Source of the DNA: Lotus japonicus
Lineage: Eukaryota; Streptophyta; Magnoliopsida; Fabales; Fabaceae
DNA length: 64,000 nt
Direction of reading: 5' to 3'
Assembly: GCF_012489685.1 (NCBI RefSeq)
Contig: NC_080042.1
Span: 14,274,150 to 14,338,149 of the forward strand
The position numbers were made by a program, and so were the translations under genes. Shown here piece by piece: positions 33,475-45,241 of the stretch. Position 1 is the stretch's first letter. Every line of letters starts with the position of its first letter. Below the pieces are notes generated by a model. It ran no database searches. It was given only the letters and a program-made list of their open reading frames with translations, and was not told the DNA's origin.

Positions 33475-36400
33475 TTAAGGCTTGGAAGAGGAGGGAAGGT
33501 TGTCCATGAGGTACTTCATGATGGCTTCCATTTTGCTTGAGGACTCTGCAATCTGCTTGCTCTGCTCAGTCTGAACTTGTCCTTGTTGCTCAACCATCTG
33601 AAACAATCTCTGCTGATCATCTTGAATCCTGTCAATCCGGGCAGCTAAAGCGGCAACTTCTGGAGCTGGATCAGAAGTGGGAACTTCTGATTCTTGTGGA
33701 TGAGTAGCAGCTTCAGCTTCTGAAGTCATGACAGTATCAACTTGAATTGGCCCTTGTTTCTGAACTTCATCAGCATCTGCATCTTCCAGAATGACTATAC
33801 CATCTGTGCTTTCTTCTACTTCCTCTACTGAAGGCATCTCAACATCCTCTGAGGTACATTCAGAGACAACATATGGTCTTTCAGCCATAGCTTTTCTCAA
33901 GGGTTCACAGACCTTGTGTAGCACTCTCTGCCTCTGCTCATAGGCCCTTTCAGATGCATCATGAACTCTTAGTCGTTTCTCCCTGCTAAGTTGCTTCTGA
34001 AATGCAAGACCTTTGCCTGCTGACCATCTCTCAAAGGCAGACCATAGACCATCAACCAGAGAGGCATCAAACTGATTATCAGTTACCTGATACAGCCATT
34101 TCAGTCTTCTGGTGGCCTCTTCAGAAAACTCCTGAATGAGTTGAGGAAGATTCTGAGGAAGGAAGGAGGTGGCCAGGGTCAGAACAGGCTGAGTAGTTCT
34201 GGCAGCATTGGAGCTCAAAGCATTTGATTCTTCCATGTGCTCAGAAGGAATGGAATCAATCTCATGATCCTTCTCTACGCCTGAGTGATCTGATTCATCC
34301 ATATGCTCAGCTTCAGAGATAGTATCTGGCCTTTGCCTTGAAGTGACAGTCTTCTCAGGTGAAGTGAAACTCAGATCCTGTGAGTTGACTGCTGAGTAGT
34401 TAGACAAAGACACATAGGAGGTCTCAGCAGCATCTGGAATCCGATCTTCAAAATTGGAAGCAATTTGTTGAAGAGGCTTCACATTGAAAGGCAGTTCAAG
34501 GATCTGAACATCATCATCCTCTTTTTCTTTCTCAGCAGGGATCTCACCAGTCTGGGTTATGAGGAAGGTGTGTGGAGTGGATGCAGGCTTGGGAGAGAAC
34601 TGTTGAACTAAGGTTCTCAGAGTGGCCTCATGTTGAACAATACCTTGAATGAAGGAATTGAAAGGAGGTACTGGTTCAGTTGGGATGGATGTGGAAGAGG
34701 TGTAAATTGGAATGGAAGGGATGGCTGTGGTAGCTGTTTGGATGGTTGAAGTAGGAGCTTGAGGTTCAGCTTGTGTGTGAGTTTGTGTTTCAGGTTGAGT
34801 AGGTGCTGTTTGGGTTAAGGTAGGCATGGAAGTAGATATAGGCAGGGGTTGTTCAGGTATAACTACTAAAGCAGAATCAGAATTAATGCTTTCAGTAATT
34901 ACCTTAGCAGGGCTTCTGATGGGTGAGGTTCTGGTGAGTTTGACAGCCCTTGCTGGATCAGAATTAATGCTTTCACGTTGTACTTCTGAAGCAGATTCAG
35001 AAGCTTGTTCTGCAACTGTCTCTTTCTGCTGAAGGGGACCTTTCAGAGGCAGCTTTCTTCTTCTTACCAAGTGTACCTCATCAGAATCTGTGGATTCTTC
35101 AGCCTCTGAGGAGTCTCTTATACCCTGAATCACATTCTGGATGATCTCATGGTCATCCTGCTCCTCTTCCTCTTCCTCAAGAATGATTTTGCGTCTCTTA
35201 GCCCGAGGCCTGTCTTCATCTTCAGTCTCCTCACTTGAAGGGTCTACCCATGTGTCTTCTGAGCTTCCAGAATCAGACATTTGTTGTTGTTGAGTTGAGG
35301 TTCTCTTCAGAGGCCTTTCAGAAGATGGTTCCCTGATGATCACAGTCTTGGAAGCAGCCTTCTTCTTTGTAGGTTCCTCTATCAGAATCCCTTTTCCCTT
35401 AGGATCTGAGGGCTTGCTGCTTGTTGCTCTCCTGGATTTCCTGGTAACCAGCTTAGGAGGACTTTCAGGAAGAGTGTTAACAAATTCTGTAAGGGTGATT
35501 GGATCACCTTGACTTCTGAGCATCCTGACATATTCCAGAATGCATGCTGGATTGTCCTTCTTGGACCAAATGGGAAAGTCATCAATGGGGTAATTTCTCC
35601 GACGAACTTCATCAGAGGTGTCTTCTTTGGGAGCAACTTTAATCTTCTCAATGATCTGCATTTTCTTCAATTTTGTGCCATTGAGAGCATCACCAACTGT
35701 CATGGCCAGATCTTCGTGAAGTCCAAGATCTGATAGAGTCTTGACAAGCTTATTTTGGACGAAAATGTCTGACAGCAGCCTTCCATACGGAATGTAAGAG
35801 ATGAATCTTTTGTTCTCAGAACCAGTTGTGGTCCTTGATTTCTCAACACACTCCTTCAGATAATTGAAAAGTAGGAATGGCAGACATATAAGTTCACCAG
35901 TTGAAATGTAGTACATGATTACCTTCTGAGTTGCATTCAGGTAATCAGTTCCTCTAGTTCTGGGGTGAATACAGTGCATGAAGATCTTTTGCCAAATCTT
36001 CATCTCAGACTTTAAGTCCTTAATGTTGTACTTGGTTTTCTCGTAAGACCAGTTATCATAGAGCGCCTTGTTGACCACGGTCCTCATTCCAGCAACATTT
36101 GCTTCAACATTCTTGATCCTTTTTTCCTGCTGAAACTCCATACCCAGCAGTTTTGCTATAGATTCTTCAGAGATCACAATTTTCTTGTCCAGTACAAGGG
36201 AGACGACGTAGTAGTCGTTGCAAACTGCATTCTTCCAGAACTCGACAACCAATTTGTGATAGATTGGACCAACGAGCCTGTTGAAGTACCCAGACCATCC
36301 TTGCAACTCGACTTGGTTCCTAATATCAAACCCATGTTGAGCAAGATTATCAAAATCAACTCTTGCTTCGCAGCACACACTCAGTTCTTCCACTTTCTTT

Positions 36401-36528
36401 GCACAGGTGACAACATTTGGTGCATTCAGAATCTTCTGTGCTTCCTCGAATCTTTGCTTCTCTTGATCTTTGGCAGTTTGTGTGGTAGAAGCAGAAACAT
36501 TCGCCTTAGGTTTCCTTGATTTGCCCAT
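33475..36528 (-). CDS. E2 accessory ('env-like') protein with putative plant transposon domain, intact
   Basis: 1017 residues from ATG 36528 (M-G-K-S-R-K-P-K); the open frame extends to 36621 but that part is leader. Residues about 55-300 form the conserved domain (F-N-R-L-V-G-P, V-E-F-W-K-N, I-P-Y-G-R-L-L-S-D, shared with E0/E1/E3). Then come basic and acidic stretches including R-A-K-R-R-K followed by poly-E (NLS-like), a long P/T/S-rich region, a second helical part, and a C-terminal coiled coil ending M-K-Y-L-M-D-N. I see no signal peptide or transmembrane helix, so 'envelope' is unsupported. It is the only long intact ORF in the window while gag and pol of the same element have stops. 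Function unknown. Confidence 0.85.
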   Translation of the reverse strand: MGKSRKPKANVSASTTQTAKDQEKQRFEEAQKILNAPNVVTCAKKVEELSVCCEARVDFDNLAQHGFDIRNQVELQGWSGYFNRLVGPIYHKLVVEFWKNAVCNDYYVVSLVLDKKIVISEESIAKLLGMEFQQEKRIKNVEANVAGMRTVVNKALYDNWSYEKTKYNIKDLKSEMKIWQKIFMHCIHPRTRGTDYLNATQKVIMYYISTGELICLPFLLFNYLKECVEKSRTTTGSENKRFISYIPYGRLLSDIFVQNKLVKTLSDLGLHEDLAMTVGDALNGTKLKKMQIIEKIKVAPKEDTSDEVRRRNYPIDDFPIWSKKDNPACILEYVRMLRSQGDPITLTEFVNTLPESPPKLVTRKSRRATSSKPSDPKGKGILIEEPTKKKAASKTVIIREPSSERPLKRTSTQQQQMSDSGSSEDTWVDPSSEETEDEDRPRAKRRKIILEEEEEEQDDHEIIQNVIQGIRDSSEAEESTDSDEVHLVRRRKLPLKGPLQQKETVAEQASESASEVQRESINSDPARAVKLTRTSPIRSPAKVITESINSDSALVVIPEQPLPISTSMPTLTQTAPTQPETQTHTQAEPQAPTSTIQTATTAIPSIPIYTSSTSIPTEPVPPFNSFIQGIVQHEATLRTLVQQFSPKPASTPHTFLITQTGEIPAEKEKEDDDVQILELPFNVKPLQQIASNFEDRIPDAAETSYVSLSNYSAVNSQDLSFTSPEKTVTSRQRPDTISEAEHMDESDHSGVEKDHEIDSIPSEHMEESNALSSNAARTTQPVLTLATSFLPQNLPQLIQEFSEEATRRLKWLYQVTDNQFDASLVDGLWSAFERWSAGKGLAFQKQLSREKRLRVHDASERAYEQRQRVLHKVCEPLRKAMAERPYVVSECTSEDVEMPSVEEVEESTDGIVILEDADADEVQKQGPIQVDTVMTSEAEAATHPQESEVPTSDPAPEVAALAARIDRIQDDQQRLFQMVEQQGQVQTEQSKQIAESSSKMEAIMKYLMDNLPSSSKP

Positions 36529-36654
36529 GATTCTTAGAGATGGAGGTTTAGGGTTCAGAGAGAAAGGGGAAATTTTGGAGGAAGAAATATGAATGAATGC
36601 AATGCACACGGATAGTTTCAAAACCGTAAGTGTAAGTGAGTGGGAGATCGTGTG

Positions 36655-36730
36655 TGACAGTGCATATAGTGGGTTTAATGGTAACCGTTGACAGTTTTTC
36701 TAAGAAATTGAAGGCAAAATCAACGGTTAT
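36655..36730 (-). promoter_or_regulatory. Promoter-like block upstream of E2 accessory ORF
   Basis: On the minus strand: inverted repeat TAACCGTTGA/TCAACGGTTA (arms 36682-36691 and 36720-36729), then CCCACTATATGCA at 36661-36673, about 136 bp upstream of the ATG. The same modules at the same spacing precede the E0 ORFs and, more decayed, the E1 ORF (54813). AACCGTTG fits a plant MYB site. Confidence 0.55.
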
Positions 36731-36956
36731 AAAGTATATAGTTTGAAAATAGCATAGTAGAGGAGAGTAGACATCATCATTATAGCAGATATACCACGCG
36801 ACTCAAGGAACTATGTCACAAATGAAGTGACACGTGTATTGTTGTCTACCACGGAAGTTTAACCAGTGGGTTAAGAGCTTCTGATCGAGTAACTTCTGAA
36901 GGGGGTAACATCTGATGACTTCAGAGATACCATGGTCAGAAGTTCTGAAGAAAACC

Positions 36957-39900
36957 TTACTCTTGACAAAAATCCATGTTTAGGTTTTCAAGAATAAATA
37001 GAAACCTATCTTCTGCCAAGGGCTTAGTAAAGATATCTGCCCACTGATGGTCAGTATCAACATACTCTAATGATAGAGTGCCCTTCTGAACATGATCGCG
37101 AATATAATGATACTTTACCTCTATATGCTTTGCTCTTGAGTGTAGAATGGGATTCTTGCTGAGTGAAATAGCAGCTGTGTTGTCACAGTAGATGGGAACT
37201 TTCTTCATAGACAAGCCATAATCTTCTAGATGATTCTTCATCCATATGGTTTGTGTACAGCAAGTGGCAGCTGAAACATATTCTGCTTCTGCAGTTGATA
37301 GAGCAATTGTGTTCTGTCTCTTGCTTGACCATGTGACAAGATTTGATCCAAGGAAGTGGCAGCTTCCAGAAGTACTTTTCCTTTCCACTCTATCTCCAGC
37401 AAAGTCAGCATCACAAAAACCTGAAAGTGTATACTCTGATGTTTTTCTATACATCAAGCCGAGGTTAGTAGTTCCTTTCAGATATTTGAGGATCCTCTTA
37501 ACAGCAGTTAAGTGAGTCTCTCTACGATCTGATTGGAATCTAGCACAGAGATGCACACTAAACAGTATATCAGGTCTAGATGCAGTTAAGTAAAGAAGAG
37601 AGCCTATCATTCCACGATAGAGCTTCTGACAAACCTTAGAGGAAACTTCCTCTTTCTCAAGAATGCATGTTGGATGCATTTGAGTCTTTGAGATGTTGCA
37701 GTCACTCATGTTGAACTTCTTCAGAAGTTCCAGGGTGTACTTCTTCTGATGGATGTAGGTGACTCCTGGTCGTTGATCTATTTGAATTCCCAGGAAGTAT
37801 TTAAGTTCTCCCATCATGCTCATTTCAAATTCAGCCTGCATTAACTTAGAAAATTCCTTGCACAAGGATGGATTAGCAGAACCAAAAATGATATCATCAA
37901 CATAAATCTGAACTATAAGAATGTCATTCTTATAGGTTCTGCAGAAAAGAGTATTGTCACCTTTACCCCTTACAAACTCATTCTGTAGAAGAAAGGAGCT
38001 GAGCCTTTCATACCACGCTCTGGGAGCTTGTTTCAATCCGTAGAGTGACTTCTTGAGCTTGTAGACATGCTCTGGATGTTTGTTGTCCTCAAAGCCTGGA
38101 GGTTGCTTGACATACATTTCTTCTGAAATGTAGCCATTGAGGAAGGCACTTTTGACGTCCATCTGATGGAGAATGATGTTGTGATTTACTGAGAAGGAAA
38201 TCAATAGCCTTATAGCTTCAAGCCTTGCTACTGGAGCAAAGGTCTCAGTGTAATCAATTCCCTCTTGTTGACTGTAGCCTTGAGCTACCAGTCTTGCCTT
38301 GTTTCTTGTTACTTCTCCTTTTTCATTCAGCTTGTTTCTGAATACCCACTTGGTTCCAATGACATGGAAACCTTTGGGTTTGGGCATTAAGGTCCATACA
38401 TCATTCTTGGTGAACTGATCTAGCTCTTCTTGCATTGCTTGAATCCAGCCTTTGTCTTCAAGAGCTTCATCAACTGATTTTGGCTCAATGAGAGACACAA
38501 ATCCCTATAGACTCAGAAGAGTCTCTTCTGAAGGTTTGAGCATAGACCTGGTTCTGACGGGAGCATCTTTGTTGCCAATGATCAGTTCTTCTGGATGAGA
38601 AGCAACTATTATTTTCTTCTTCTGAAGTGGATCAGAAGTTGTTGGAAAATCTTCAGATGCTTCTGCCTCTGGAGCAACATCCTCTGGGCTTTTCATTGGT
38701 TGATTTGCTTCTGAACAGTCAATGCTTAAATCTGCAAATCTTTCAAACAGCTTTGACTTTTCTAAGCCAAGCTTATCATCAAATCTAATCTGGATGGATT
38801 CCTCAACAGTTTGATGAATAATATTATAAATTCTAAAACCTTTAGATCTTTCAGAATAACCAAGAAAATAACATTTTAAAGCTTTAGAACCGAATTTACC
38901 TAATTGCTCCTTAGTGTTGAGCATGAAGCAAGTACTTCCGAATGGATGGAAGTAAGAGATGTCAGGTTGTCTTCCTTTGCATAGCTCATAAGGAGTTTTC
39001 TCCAGAATTGGTCTAATGGAGATTCTGTTCTGGATGTAGCAAGCAGTGTTGATTGCTTCTGCCCAGAAGTGCTTGGCCATACTTGATTCTTGCATCATGG
39101 TGCGAGCCATCTCCTGAAGAGTTCAGTTCTTCCTTTCAACCACTCCATTTTGTTGAGGAGTGCGAGGACAAGAAAAGTTATGGGAGATTCCTTGAGAGTT
39201 GTATAAATCTTCAAAGACTTTGTTCTCAAATTCTCCACCATGGTCACTTCTGACAGTAATCACGGAAGATTGAAACTCCTTATGAACTTGGGTAATGAAG
39301 TTGGTAAACACAGTATGTGTTTCATCTTTGTGCCTTAGGAATTTTACCCATGTCCACCTGCTATAATCATCTACAATGACTAACCCATACTTCTTTCCTC
39401 CAATGGATTCAGTTTTCACTGGTCCAAAGAGATCAATGTGAAGTAGCTCAAGGGGCCTTGTTGTAGATACTACATTCTTTGCTTTAAAAGGCTTCTTGGT
39501 GAATTTACCCTTCTGACAAGCTTCACATAGAGCCTCTGATGAATACTTCAGACGAGGCAATCCTCTGACGAGATTTAGCTTGCTAAGTTGAGAGATTTTC
39601 CTGAGGCTGGCATGCCCTAGGCGCCTGTGCCAGATCCACTGCTCATCATTAACTGACATGAGACACTTAACCTTCTGAGATAGCAGTTCAGAAGATCTGA
39701 TTTTGTAAATATCGTTTTTCCTCTTCCCAGAAAACAAAACAGATCCATCTGTTTGACTAACAGCTTTGCATCCGGTTTGATTGAAGATCACATCGTAACC
39801 TTTGTCAGCAATTTGGCTTATGGAGAGCAAGTTGTGAAATAATCCTTCCACCAGAAGTACATCGTTGATGACTGGAATTTTTCCATCTCCTATGGAACCT

Positions 39901-40199
39901 TTTCCAATAATCTTTCCCTTCTGGTTTCCTCCAAAGCCAACATCTCCACCTGACTTAAGCGGTGTCAGTTCTTGGAATATAGACCTTGTGCCCGTCATGT
40001 GTCGCGAGCATCCACTGTCCAGGTACCATGACAGGTGTCTTAACTGAGCTGCATAAGATGTCTGCAACAGGAATAATTTTTGCTTTAGGTACCCACATCT
40101 TGGGTCCTTTCTTGTTAGTTTTCCCAGAAGTTCTTGGAACTTTGGGTGCAACAGGAGGATAATGCAAAGGAACTTGAGTATAATATTTAGACATATCAA
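36957..40199 (-). pseudogene. E2 pol (protease-integrase-RT-RNase H) with two nonsense codons
   Basis: Copia order. Protease D-S-G-C-S near 40010; GAG-pre-integrase H-R-R-L-G-H and C-x2-C near 39640-39500; integrase core with H-I-D-L-F-G-P, S-D-H-G-G-E-F and V-V-E-R-K-N; RT with Y-V-D-D near 37900; RNase H with D-A-D-F-A-G-D, S-T-A-E-A-E and a complete C-terminus. Same frame throughout. In-frame stops at about 39120 (TGA where E1 has AGA, after E-R-K-N) and 38505 (TAG for an expected AAG after L-L-S-L). Overlaps gag in the +1 frame. Confidence 0.93.
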
Positions 40200-41829
40200 G
40201 TTTAAACTTCCCCTTTGGTTTCACCACCTTTGGTGTAACCTTTTCTGGAATGACAGTGCCAGCGGGAACGAAATGTTTGTGCAAGGGTTCGCGTTTGGAC
40301 TCAATTGACTCATCTTTCATGGATTGAAAGTAGCCAAGACCGTTGTTCCCATTTCTGCTCATGCCATAGATCATTGAAGCCATAAGACTTCTGTCTATGC
40401 CCTTTGCAAGGAACTTTTGAAACGCTTTCTCATATTTTGTTTCATACTTAACATCAGATGATGCAAGTTGATCCTCTAGCACATCATTTTTAGCACGAAG
40501 AACAACATTGTCATTAACAAGAATATAGTTTTCATCCATGAGTTCAGAGACTGACTTCTCATGAACTTCTGAAGAACTGGTTTTGGCAGCATATTTCTTT
40601 TTAAGCTCTTTATGCTTATTTAGCAAAATATCATGTTTCTTCATTATTTCAGATAAAGCAGTTCTTAGCTCAGATAGAGAAAAGTCAGAGAATACCTCAT
40701 CATCATTTTCAGAGTCTGAATCATCTTCTGAAGCTTCAGCACCTCTGCTAGTGGTAGCCATTAGAGCCTCCACGGCTTCATCTTCTTCTGACTCAGCTTC
40801 ATCAGAATCAGTTGCATCAAAGGTTATGAGAGCTTTCTTCTTGAAGACTTTTCTTGGTCTCTTGTCCTTCTTAAGCTTGGGACAGTCACTCTTATAGTGC
40901 CCAGATTCCTTGCACTCGAAGCAAGTGACTTCCTTTCCAGATGATTTCTTCTGACCAGATGAAGATTCATATCTTCCTGAACTTTTCTTTGGTCCTTTGC
41001 CTTTGCTATGTCTGTTCTTCCAGAGTTTGCTTAACCTCTTTGTGAAAAGAGACAGCTCTTCATCATCAGACGCATCTGATAGCTCTTCAGATGAATTTTC
41101 CTCTTCTGCCTAATAGGCTTTTGCTTTGTCAGACTTTGACTTAAGAGCAATAGACTTGTCTTTCTTCTGAGGCTTGTCTCCTTTGAGTTCAATCTCATGG
41201 CTTCTGAGATGACTCACGAGCTCTTCTAACTTCAAGGAGTTCAAATTTCTGGAGAGTTTCAGGGCAGTGACAAAAGCTCTCCACTCTTTAGGCAAACTTC
41301 TGATAATCTTCTTGACATGATCACCAGTAGAGTAGCCCTTGTTTAGCACTCTGATTCCAGCAATCAGAGTTTGAAACCTTGAGTACATCTCCTCAATGGT
41401 TTCACCAGATTCCATCTTAAACTGCTCATATTGTTGTATGAGAGCAAGAGCCTTGGTTTCCTTGACCTCTTCATTTCCTTCATGCGTCATGACCAAGGAG
41501 TCAAAGATGGATTTAGCAGTTTCTTTGTCAGAGATCTTCTCATACTCAATATATGATATTGAGCTGAATAGCATGGACTTCGCCTTGTGATGATCCTTAA
41601 AACGCTTCTTCTGAGCGTCAGTCATTTCATAACGAGGGATCTTCACACCTGAAGCATCTACTGGATCAATATAGCCTTCAATGACCATATCCCAGAGATC
41701 TGGGTCAGTGCCAAGGAAATAACATTCTATTCTATCTTTCCAGTACTCAAACTTTTCACCATCAAAGATCGGTGCTCTGAGTTGATTGTTGTTGTTGTTG
41801 TTGTCAGCGGAAGTATTGGCTTGGGCCAT
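39955..41829 (-). pseudogene. E2 gag with one nonsense codon
   Basis: Start ATG 41829 (M-A-Q-A-N-T), 65 bp after the primer site. UBN2-type Gag domain, then a linker with an in-frame TAG at 41110-41112 (after K-A-K-A-Y), then in the same frame the acidic region, a CX2CX4HX4C knuckle (C-F-E-C near 40920) and a coiled-coil tail ending at 39955. The tail overlaps the protease coding sequence in another frame. Apart from the single stop the gene is complete. Confidence 0.9.
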
Positions 41830-41893
41830 TGTTTGTTTTTCACACAAGGTTCTGGATCACTGAACACTGTTAGGTGTTAAAATCAAAACCGGA

Positions 41894-41905
41894 GCTCTGA
41901 TACCA
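41894..41905 (-). other. E2 primer binding site
   Basis: GCTCTGATACCA on plus, TGGTATCAGAGC on minus, two bases from the 5' LTR. Confidence 0.92.
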
Positions 41906-42616
41906 ATTGAAGGTGTGAAAAACACTAGAAAGGGGGGGTTTGAATAGAGTTTTTGACTCTCGAGTATACTTTTTGGCTTTTTCAAAACTCAAAGATAAAA
42001 ACTAAGTGCTGAATGATAGGAAATAAAGCACACGAGTATTTTATCCTGGTTCACTTGAGATAAAAGCTCAAGCTAATCCAGTCCACCTGTGAAGGTGATT
42101 TCTTCCTTCTTCTGATGAAGGCAATCCACTAAAATCAATGAGTGTTACAACTGCACTTTGCAATCTGCTAAGTGACTAACAGTACACTGATTTTCTCACT
42201 AGTATCCTCTTAAGAAGCTGATCTACCGATCCTCTTAAGACTAGCTAAATACTGAATCAACCTTGATTCAGTCCTCTCAAGATCCGACCAACCTTGGTCT
42301 CTTGATGAACTTTACAATATGATGTAAAAGGTTTCGGGTTTACAATGAGTGCTTCTAACAAGCGAATACTAAACTCAGAAGTTTAAGAACAGTGAAGAAA
42401 TAATGCTAAGAGAGTGGTTCGTATATGTTGAATATTTTCAGCAGAGTTTCTTCGCTTCTTTCTTCTTTCTTCAGCCTTTATATACTCCAAAACTTGTGAT
42501 GTAGCCGTTGCTAGGGTTTTATCCGTTGGAGTGGCAATTCTGTAATATCAGACTGCTAGGCTGTACAAGGTAGGTGGCGGACAGACTGAGACTTGTACGA
42601 CGTTGTACTATGATAG

Positions 42617-44997
42617 TGTAAGGCCCTAAGTTCAATTTGGAACAATTTTATGGAAGTTTGAATAAAATTGAAGTTTTTGGCTATGTTTGATAGCTGGCAG
42701 ATTAGAACTGTCAACTTGTGCGAATTTTTAGAGGGTCTTAACGACTTCATTTGGGAAAACTTCCTTCATGAGAGTTGTATCCCTCAAGTCTAGAAAATTC
42801 TCCAAGTGGTTTCGTGTCGATCCGATTTCTGTAGCTCCAGATATCCCCGTTTTAGTGAACGTAGTTCCGGCTGTACAGTGCCAGCGGGATTATTACATTG
42901 TTTTTCTTCTAAGTCCGAATTTAATTATGAATTTACCTTTGAGGGCTTAGGTTTTAGTAAGTTTCAGGTCTGATTAGGTAATTAGACTGGTGGGTTAAGG
43001 TTGGACTTGGGTCGGGCTTGTGGAAAAACAAAACCCTAGCCCACTTGTGGGTTGCATGTGATTTTAGCCAAGGGGGGAAACCCTATTCTTCCACAATCAG
43101 AAAACAGAGATACACTACAGCACCTTCACGTGAAAAACAAAGAGAGAACGTGTGAGAGAAGAGAAGGGAGCCGCCGCCCAAGCCACCACCATTGTCGCCG
43201 GTCACGCGCGCGAGCAAGGGAGAGAGCGCGAATAGAGAGAGTTTCGCGAAGGAGAAGGAAGGTGAAGGAGACTTGGACAGCAAGAGATTGTTCTTCCAAA
43301 CTTCATTCTCTTCTCTTTTCAGACCAAGAACCCAAGGTAAGGGCTGGTCCTAGGACTTGGGTAGTTTACTAGGGACTTGTTGCTATGTTTGTTTGTGAAG
43401 AATCTTGATTGTTGAAGGTTTGCTTGCTGTACTATTATCATATGAGACCTATGTGATTTGATTTTATTGCTGGAACATAGCTTAAAGCCTTGGGCTGAGA
43501 TGGTTTATAGCTTAAACTAGAGGTGGAAGTTTCGCTGCCAGTTTCCTGTACTGGACAGCGGACTTCAGAGCCCCTTTTTACCTATTTATGGTCATCAAAT
43601 GAAAAAGTGATTAAAATGAAAGTTGTAGATTTTCGAAATATCTTTCCAGACATATAGAAATCATAATTTTTGGTTTAGTAATGTGATCTGGGGGTCGTGT
43701 TTAGTAACTGTCACACCTGCTGTCTTCCTGTTCCGGACAGTTAGCTTTAAGGCCTAATATCACCTAATTCTGGGACTCAAATGAAAATGATTTTAACTAG
43801 AGAGTTGTAGATATTTAAAATAGCTTTCTAGAAAGGTATCATACGTGAATTTTGGTTGAAAGATGCATTCTGTGGCTCTATTTTTGTGAAAGTTGTTTCT
43901 GCTGTCAATATGTTGAAGTTGCGATGATATATTATGCATGAGTGAATGTTCTTGCGTTCCTTTACGTGAATTATATTTATTTTCTGAGTTAATGGTTCAA
44001 GGGTCGCTCACCTAGCCGTAATTCCCTTGTAACCCGTGAATGTTGTGTTGTGAAGGTTGTTGTATAAAGAGTATGATAAGACTCTAGGATTGATTTTAGA
44101 GACTTAACAAAGAGAAAAGTGTAATAAACTCGCTTGCAAGTAAATGTGAATAATTGGACATAGGTCTGGTGAGGACTATGGACCATGAGAACGATGGTAC
44201 CTTGCACGCGAGGGTGTTTTGTGGGTTGTACGGTGAGTCCCCACGTGATTGGCTGACTGCGGTCGCCTTGTGATTCTGTGGACGGACGGTGAGTCTGGCG
44301 GACGGTGAGTCCCCCCACATGATTGAGGGTTGTACGGTGAGTCCCCTCCGAGATTTGTTCATCTGCGGATGATCGTGATTATGGCCATGGAAGTTTTGGT
44401 GGGTTGTGTGAAGTGAGATTCCGTTAGTAACTGACTCTTTCCCATAAAAGACATATAATGTACTTATATTATATATGTTGTTGTTGATTTTGTCATTATC
44501 ATTCTTTTGTGGACCTGACCCTGCTTGTTTGCTATGTGTTTGTTTGGGGGGGGTAGATGGTCGTGAAGATAATGGCGATGACTCATTCTTGGGAGTTGAT
44601 GCTACGTGACGTGCCGATACCGGAGGACGACTACACTTCAGAGGAAGAGGCTAAGGAATAGGGTTTGGGTTGAGAGTCTTTTGTTTTCTGTTGGGGTTGA
44701 GAGTTTCCGAAGTGTTGGTATCGAACAATTTTATTGCTTAAATTCGAATGAACAAGTTTTGATGTAATCTTTATTTTCATTCAGGCCTTTGTTTCGTACT
44801 CTTTACAGTTGGTTATTTAAAAAGTTTTACGAAGTTGGTCACTTCCGCGTGTTTTTTTGGAAAGGTTATGTTTCAAGAGTTTTTGTAAAATGAAAGGTTT
44901 GTCATTAATTGAAGATTAATAAGTGAATCGACGAAAACTCTTTACGAAAATTGGTTAATTAGTTACTGTGTAACACTCGAGAAATCGGGGCGTTACA
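42617..44997 (+). repeat. Gy2 5' LTR
   Basis: TGTAAGGCCC...GGCGTTACA, 2381 bp. No convincing TATA box found by eye. Direct repeats of TACGGTGAGTCCCC lie near 44228-44345. Small open frames inside have no domain. Confidence 0.93.
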
Positions 44998-45241
44998 TTG
45001 TGGTATCAGAGCTCCGGTTGAGAAACCAGAGCACTAAGGGTTTTGGGTTTACGAGTTTCCGAACTCGTTGGTGTTTTTGTTTTTGATAAAGATGTTTTCA
45101 AAGCTTCACGGTGAGATTGGGTAGACTTGTTTGCTAAGATGTTTGCTTGGCTGTGAGATTGTCTGTAGTTAGTATCATTGCCGTGATACTTGAGACTAAG
45201 TGTTTGATTATATTAAGATGTTTGAACTCTGAGATCGATTG
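44998..45241 (+). other. Gy2 leader with primer binding site
   Basis: TGGTATCAGAGC at 45001-45012. The remaining 230 bp is non-coding and leads straight into RT, where an intact element would have more than 1.5 kb of gag-protease. It therefore contains the deletion junction. Confidence 0.85.

Noticed and set aside
33475..36528. A DNA-transposon transposase, from the domain name
   Set aside because: The domain sits downstream of copia pol in four elements with LTRs; no DDE triad or terminal inverted repeats of a DNA transposon are visible. The name of the domain is historical.
43052..43372. 106-codon frame in both Gy2 LTRs
   Set aside because: Arg-rich low-complexity translation of a GA-rich leader, present only because the LTR is duplicated; no domain.
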